Assembly (NCBI GenBank): GCA_019918135.1
Contig: WBZZ01004810.1
Span: forward strand, 90,001-154,000
Direction of reading: 5' to 3'
DNA length: 64,000 nucleotides
Source of the DNA: Paulinella micropora
Taxonomy: Eukaryota > Cercozoa > Imbricatea > Euglyphida > Paulinellidae
Shown here: positions 61,701 through 64,000 of the stretch, one piece after another
Position numbering within the stretch: the first letter of the stretch is position 1
Layout of the letters: each line of letters begins with the position of its first letter
Made by a program: the position numbers and the translations under genes
Notes under the pieces: generated by a model
Told to the model about the DNA's origin: nothing
Database searches by the model: none
Seen by the model: only the letters and a program-made list of their open reading frames with translations

Positions 61701-62362
61701 AAATAAGTAGTAAATATTTTGTTTCCTGTTATGGTTTGGTCTCCCGTTAGTTTTACCACCGAAGTGTCAAGAGCCGAAACATCAATACCATCAACAAGAT
61801 TAACATTTGCTACATTAAATCCACCCATATTTAAATCCCCTATCATCATAGCGAGACCATCCAATCTAAGAAAAGGTGAAGCAACATTTCGCCATTGACC
61901 TGTGCTATAAATGAGTAGTTGGTTATCGGTTGGTGTTGTTATGACTACATCACTTAAAGCATTTATTGATTTAGTTGCTATCCTTGTGTCAAAGTCCGTA
62001 TTAGCCCTTGCTGTGGTGTAGTATAAGTTAGTTCCTTCGGATAAGTTGGTTGTGCTCTTTGTTGCTAATTGAGTGTCAAACCTAGCATTAGTATAATATA
62101 AATTAGTGCCTTCGGCTAGGTTAGTGGTTGATTTAGTGGTTAGTCGCGCGTCAAACCTACCATCAGTATAGTATAGATTAGTGCCTTCTTTTAAGTCAGT
62201 CGTTGATTTTAAAGCCAACCTCGCATCAAATCGGCCGTTAGTAAAATAAAGATTTACGGGGTCAGCATCTTCTGGCACCCTATCTGTGTATAAGCCCACT
62301 ATGTTTGTGTTGGTAAGGTCTAAGTTTTTTATGTCTAGACTATCAACAGCAATTTCTGACAA
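58706..62362 (-). CDS. Phage-type tail-fibre protein with S74 chaperone domain
   Basis: 1,218 residues. The N-terminus has four repeats of a NLYYTxxRFDxRLATKSTT type. The shaft has many repeats of DTSVVKLTGDQTIxGxKxF and SGLITANAGISTTT types, typical of trimeric beta-helical fibres. The C-terminus starts YSDRRKKEDIKE, the Ser/Lys signature of the intramolecular chaperone (Peptidase S74), then GLIAQELEE, and ends in a coiled coil. It should trimerise, release its chaperone by self-cleavage and bind host surfaces. No ATG lies between the upstream in-frame stop and residue 1; TTG at 62362 is the apparent start, the next Met being far inside. Confidence 0.85.
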   Translation of the reverse strand: MSEIAVDSLDIKNLDLTNTNIVGLYTDRVPEDADPVNLYFTNGRFDARLALKSTTDLKEGTNLYYTDGRFDARLTTKSTTNLAEGTNLYYTNARFDTQLATKSTTNLSEGTNLYYTTARANTDFDTRIATKSINALSDVVITTPTDNQLLIYSTGQWRNVASPFLRLDGLAMMIGDLNMGGFNVANVNLVDGIDVSALDTSVVKLTGDQTITGNKIFTTYLAVKDSNPLNTGKLFFSYNNNMGSIYSSDAGGATGYPLTIVGSSILFAPTTGGGMTLTNNVLNFNSTTAISGLPAPFYDGDASTKAYTDTKLAKDGTTAMTGSLNMGGFAITNVGNVDGIDVSTLDTSVVKLTGDQTIAGTKTFSNIINASAGIDMKSQSITNVNLVDGVDVSTLDTSVVKLTGDQTIAGNKKFTSTIEVRGATAPTAFDGIGVAFDTATNIGEIAAQKIATATYYPIQLTGSYVELYSGNTLIITATGTTLFLNNNKITNLATPTATTDGANKSYVDTKDGQNVKLTGNQTIAGIKTFSSALEITGNSTNATTKGTFVVFNSTANIGTIGCLDMGTGVNYNFEINAKKISFIIDGTIVGWVNASGLDCNSSKIANLGTPTLSTDGATKGYADTLDGQNVKLSTDQTITGSKTFNGASTVIKYLTLTNNADFNNQTITNGGNITYNGARILNQNGGDIFFSQTSGDYQYFLFTLNTATSGTTNQRGYVFTNVASDVKGAGLYISKLLDNKSASSDIVRFKNAGGMRFYGALDMNSNNITNGGTITGTTITSTAGVSTTTLTASGLITANAGISTTTATASGLLTATGGSSIVIQGNTNGGNTRGIFLWDTGNTNYGIYMAQSGANKSLAGGVASAVAGNDFTSFAVRFRVSNVSTDGFIWENSSEQLLMSLNGANGTLWTKGLITASAGVSTTTITASGLITANAGISTTTLTASGLITANAGITYTGTLTTASASTNGAKIAIQGQTDGTNARGIFMWDIGDSNWGIYMSQSGANKSLSGGTAPAGGVGGGLTSYSIRFRLNGSSTSGFIWENNSNTALMSLRGSDGQLWVLSNPIQYSDRRKKEDIKECLGLDFINKLNPVCYRMIDDKKKCRTGLIAQELEEILTEMDMLDFGCFIKEKIMVPCPKQRAEYELKGVSVKPEDVKCIDSGDVGYGIGYSEFIAPLIKAVQQLSDNLGHVRDRVDNLEKEKKNLMNILQEIRENVKQ

Positions 62363-62456
62363 GCCTAAGAGAGACTTATATTGGCTCTTGTTATATTAAG
62401 TAATTAAATATTTATTAATTATTAAAAAATACTAAGATTAATATATTTTTAGTATC

Positions 62457-62972
62457 ATGCCGTCCGCTGAAGCAAGTCGTAAGAATTGGGGTAGTGCTGT
62501 GGAAGGAATAAAAGCGAAAGCAAAACAACGAAAGATGGAGCATGCCAAAAATGTATTGGCTCAATATAGAAATGCTGTAAAGCAAGAAGACGAAGATATG
62601 GAGGAACGAATAAAACAAATTGAAGAAAAGAACTTGGCAAAGGATATTATTACTGAACGAGATAATGATAGCCCAGAGGAGAAGAGTGATAGTGAGGATG
62701 AGGTTGATTTCACTGATATCATTGCCGAAAAGATGGCGAAAATGAAAATCAAAAGAGCGAAGGCGGAGACTAAGAGAGCGAAGAAAAAGAAACCCGAGCC
62801 CCAGCCTGATGAAAGTGAAGAAAGTGAAAGCGAGAGTAGTGAAGAAGAAATCAAGCCTAAGAAAGGGAAAGGAAAAAAATCAAATATATCCGTTAATGTT
62901 TATAATCAATCTTCAGGTGCTAAGAAAGAAAAAAATAATAATGATGTTGAAAAATGCTTTTTAAAATTCTAA
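62457..62972 (+). CDS. Highly charged PLV protein
   Basis: 171 residues. A Lys-rich helical first third is followed by acidic (SDSEDEVD, EESESESSEEE) and basic tracts and a short C-terminal tail. Mostly coiled coil or disordered. It is divergent from the fibre gene and leads into the integrase. No family recognised. Confidence 0.6.
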   Translation: MPSAEASRKNWGSAVEGIKAKAKQRKMEHAKNVLAQYRNAVKQEDEDMEERIKQIEEKNLAKDIITERDNDSPEEKSDSEDEVDFTDIIAEKMAKMKIKRAKAETKRAKKKKPEPQPDESEESESESSEEEIKPKKGKGKKSNISVNVYNQSSGAKKEKNNNDVEKCFLKF

Positions 62973-62978
62973 AAGATA

Positions 62979-63020
62979 TTTGTAAATCCACACTCCAGCT
63001 ATCGCTCCCGTGTGTTTTAC
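62979..63020. terminator. Hairpin after the charged-protein gene
   Basis: TTTGTAAATCCACAC pairs with GTGTGTTTTACAAA across a short loop, starting six bases after the stop. The left arm with its context AGATATTTGTAAATCCACAC also follows the stop of the pVI-like gene on the other strand. Confidence 0.6.
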
Positions 63021-63112
63021 AAACATCGAACACCGATTTATTTTAAACCATAAAGAAAAAACGATGTTTTAGAATAAGCGAGAGTGAAACGAAAGCGCCA
63101 TTCTAAAATATC
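63021..63112 (+). promoter_or_regulatory. Conserved leader module, copy 3 (integrase)
   Basis: CATCGAACACCGATTTATTT, A-rich spacer, AAAAACGATGTTTTAGAATA, AGCGAGA, then GCGCCATTCTAAAA and TATC-ATG. Same order, orientation relative to the gene, and distance to ATG as copy 1. Confidence 0.8.
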
Positions 63113-64000
63113 ATGGACTGTAAACATACAATTATTAATACACAGAATGCGGATAGCCAATTAGAAGACACACCAACTGGAGAAGAAATAAAAAGGACAA
63201 AAGAAGAAGAAGCCCTTGAAATTCACCACCAGAAAAAGAACCCAAAAATATGGAACACGATATGGGTTGATAAGCCGTTAGACCAAGTTTTCTTAGACTT
63301 AGCGGATATGAGTAAGATAAAAGATAAGAAAGGCAATAAGGGCTATGCTTGGATGCTTGTTTGGATTGATTGCCATTCCAGATTTTTAATAATCATTCCA
63401 CTAAAAAATAAAACAGCGAAAGAAGTATATTATGCTTTGAAATCTATACCTTATAAACCAAAATCAATTACAACTGACAGCGGAGGAGAATATAAAGGTG
63501 CTACTCGTGATTATTTTATTGAAAATAGAATTAAACACGATGTCGTTGAAGTCGGCGACCATAGAGCGCTTGCGGTTGTTGATAGAGTGATAAGAAGTAT
63601 TAGGAGATGGCTTGACCTTTTATTTGAAACTAATAGAAATTTTGACTGGGTAAGTTATATTCAAGACTTGGTTAATGCTTACAATCATAAAGTCCATAGA
63701 GGGACACAAGCCAAACCAGTAGATGTCTTTGCTAGAAGAGACAAAAATAAGCAAACGATAACACGTGATAATTTAATAGACGAATTCAATGTTGGCGATA
63801 ATGTAAGAAAGGAAAATAAAAGGAATGTTTTTTCAAAGGGCGGAAAGACTTTCAGCAAAATTATTTATAAAGTCAAGGGACGAAAGGGGTTTAAAATCAT
63901 ACTAAATAACGATGAGTTGGTAAGCCCACGTGATTTATTGAAAACTGATTTTATTAAACCTGTTGATGAAGAAAAAGATATGAAGGAGCAAACCAAAGAA
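63113..64000 (+). CDS. Retroviral-type (rve) integrase, 3' end outside window
   Basis: 296 codons, still open at 64000. The core shows FLDLADMS with the first Asp, TTDSGGEY with the second, and ALAVVDRVIRSIR where the third catalytic residue, Glu in retroviruses, reads Asp. WVSYIQDLVNAYNHKVHRG and a C-terminal basic, chromodomain-like strand region (VGDNVRKENKR) follow. It would integrate the linear element with target duplication, as in Polintons and Mavirus-type virophages. The Asp at the third position also appears in some PLV-type integrases as I recall them, so it may not be inactivating. Confidence 0.88.
   Translation, partial: MDCKHTIINTQNADSQLEDTPTGEEIKRTKEEEALEIHHQKKNPKIWNTIWVDKPLDQVFLDLADMSKIKDKKGNKGYAWMLVWIDCHSRFLIIIPLKNKTAKEVYYALKSIPYKPKSITTDSGGEYKGATRDYFIENRIKHDVVEVGDHRALAVVDRVIRSIRRWLDLLFETNRNFDWVSYIQDLVNAYNHKVHRGTQAKPVDVFARRDKNKQTITRDNLIDEFNVGDNVRKENKRNVFSKGGKTFSKIIYKVKGRKGFKIILNNDELVSPRDLLKTDFIKPVDEEKDMKEQTKE

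Larger units (their letters stand above)
45169..64000. mobile_element. Integrated Polinton/Maverick-like virus (right end outside window)
   Basis: Composition falls abruptly from GC-rich to about 35% GC at 45168-45170. The presumed left end starts AGTAGTATAAT, and 5'-AG is usual for Polintons. It encodes a protein-primed PolB, rve integrase, packaging ATPase, adenain-like protease, double-jelly-roll capsid protein and penton protein, the diagnostic Polinton/PLV set. Plus-strand replication genes lie at the left and minus-strand virion genes in the centre. The right terminal repeat and target duplication cannot be checked here. Confidence 0.9.

Noticed and set aside
45551-64000. Alternative genetic code with TAG as sense codon throughout
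   Set aside because: PolB and the HYR C-terminus end naturally at TAG, and many breaks elsewhere are frameshifts or TAA. The evidence is mixed, so only individual TAGs are flagged.

Overview
The window is eukaryotic nuclear DNA, most likely from a unicellular alga or other protist. It contains LTR, tyrosine-recombinase and non-LTR retrotransposons, a tRNA-derived SINE family, microsatellites, a large GC-rich membrane-protein gene made of HYR domains, and viral-type insertions. I cannot name the species. Almost every long reading frame from 4.9 to 45 kb is broken by single-base frameshifts or in-frame stops, through decay, assembly error or both.

Layout. 1-3.4 kb: six tRNA-derived SINE-like units separated by (ATT)n microsatellites, plus a 25-bp minisatellite. 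4,429-13,540: a complete but frameshifted Ty1/copia element with 176/187-bp LTRs, a polypurine tract and a perfect 5-bp target duplication (GAGAG). 14,102-21,333: a Ngaro/DIRS-type element with split direct repeats (A1 ... B1-A2 ... B2), gag, RT, RNase H and tyrosine recombinase. 21.4-26.2 kb: a non-LTR retrotransposon with a Cys/His-rich ORF1, RT and a C-terminal zinc knuckle plus restriction-like endonuclease. 26.8-28.1 kb (minus strand): a retrotransposon gag fragment. 28,142-36,693 (minus): a very GC-rich gene for a secreted/membrane HYR-repeat protein of about 2,850 codons, interrupted by three stops and about six frameshifts.

37.1-45.2 kb: a virus-like replication segment with a UL52/AEP-type primase joined to a UL9-type origin-binding helicase (minus strand), many long G/C homopolymers, an array of three about 155-bp palindromes with 66-bp direct repeats, and a 1.2-kb duplication of the helicase region (37,305-38,532 = 43,940-45,167). 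The second copy is interrupted by an AT-rich Polinton/Maverick-like virus (PLV) whose left end lies near 45,169 and which runs off the window.

The PLV (45,169-64,000+) has a plus-strand replication block (zinc-finger protein, protein-primed PolB, two ExoX-C-like proteins). A minus-strand morphogenesis block follows (structural protein, major capsid, penton, tegument-like/adenain-like protease, pVI-like basic protein, packaging ATPase, 2-TM protein, S74-type tail fibre). A plus-strand charged protein and an rve integrase close the visible part. Four things stand out: the major capsid protein and the protease are each split into two reading frames at a stop/start overlap (ATGA and TAATG); a conserved module of about 100-200 bp precedes the penton, tegument/protease and integrase genes; CpG-rich palindromes of one family lie inside three coding sequences; and plus-strand genes carry a TATATATA box just upstream of ATG.
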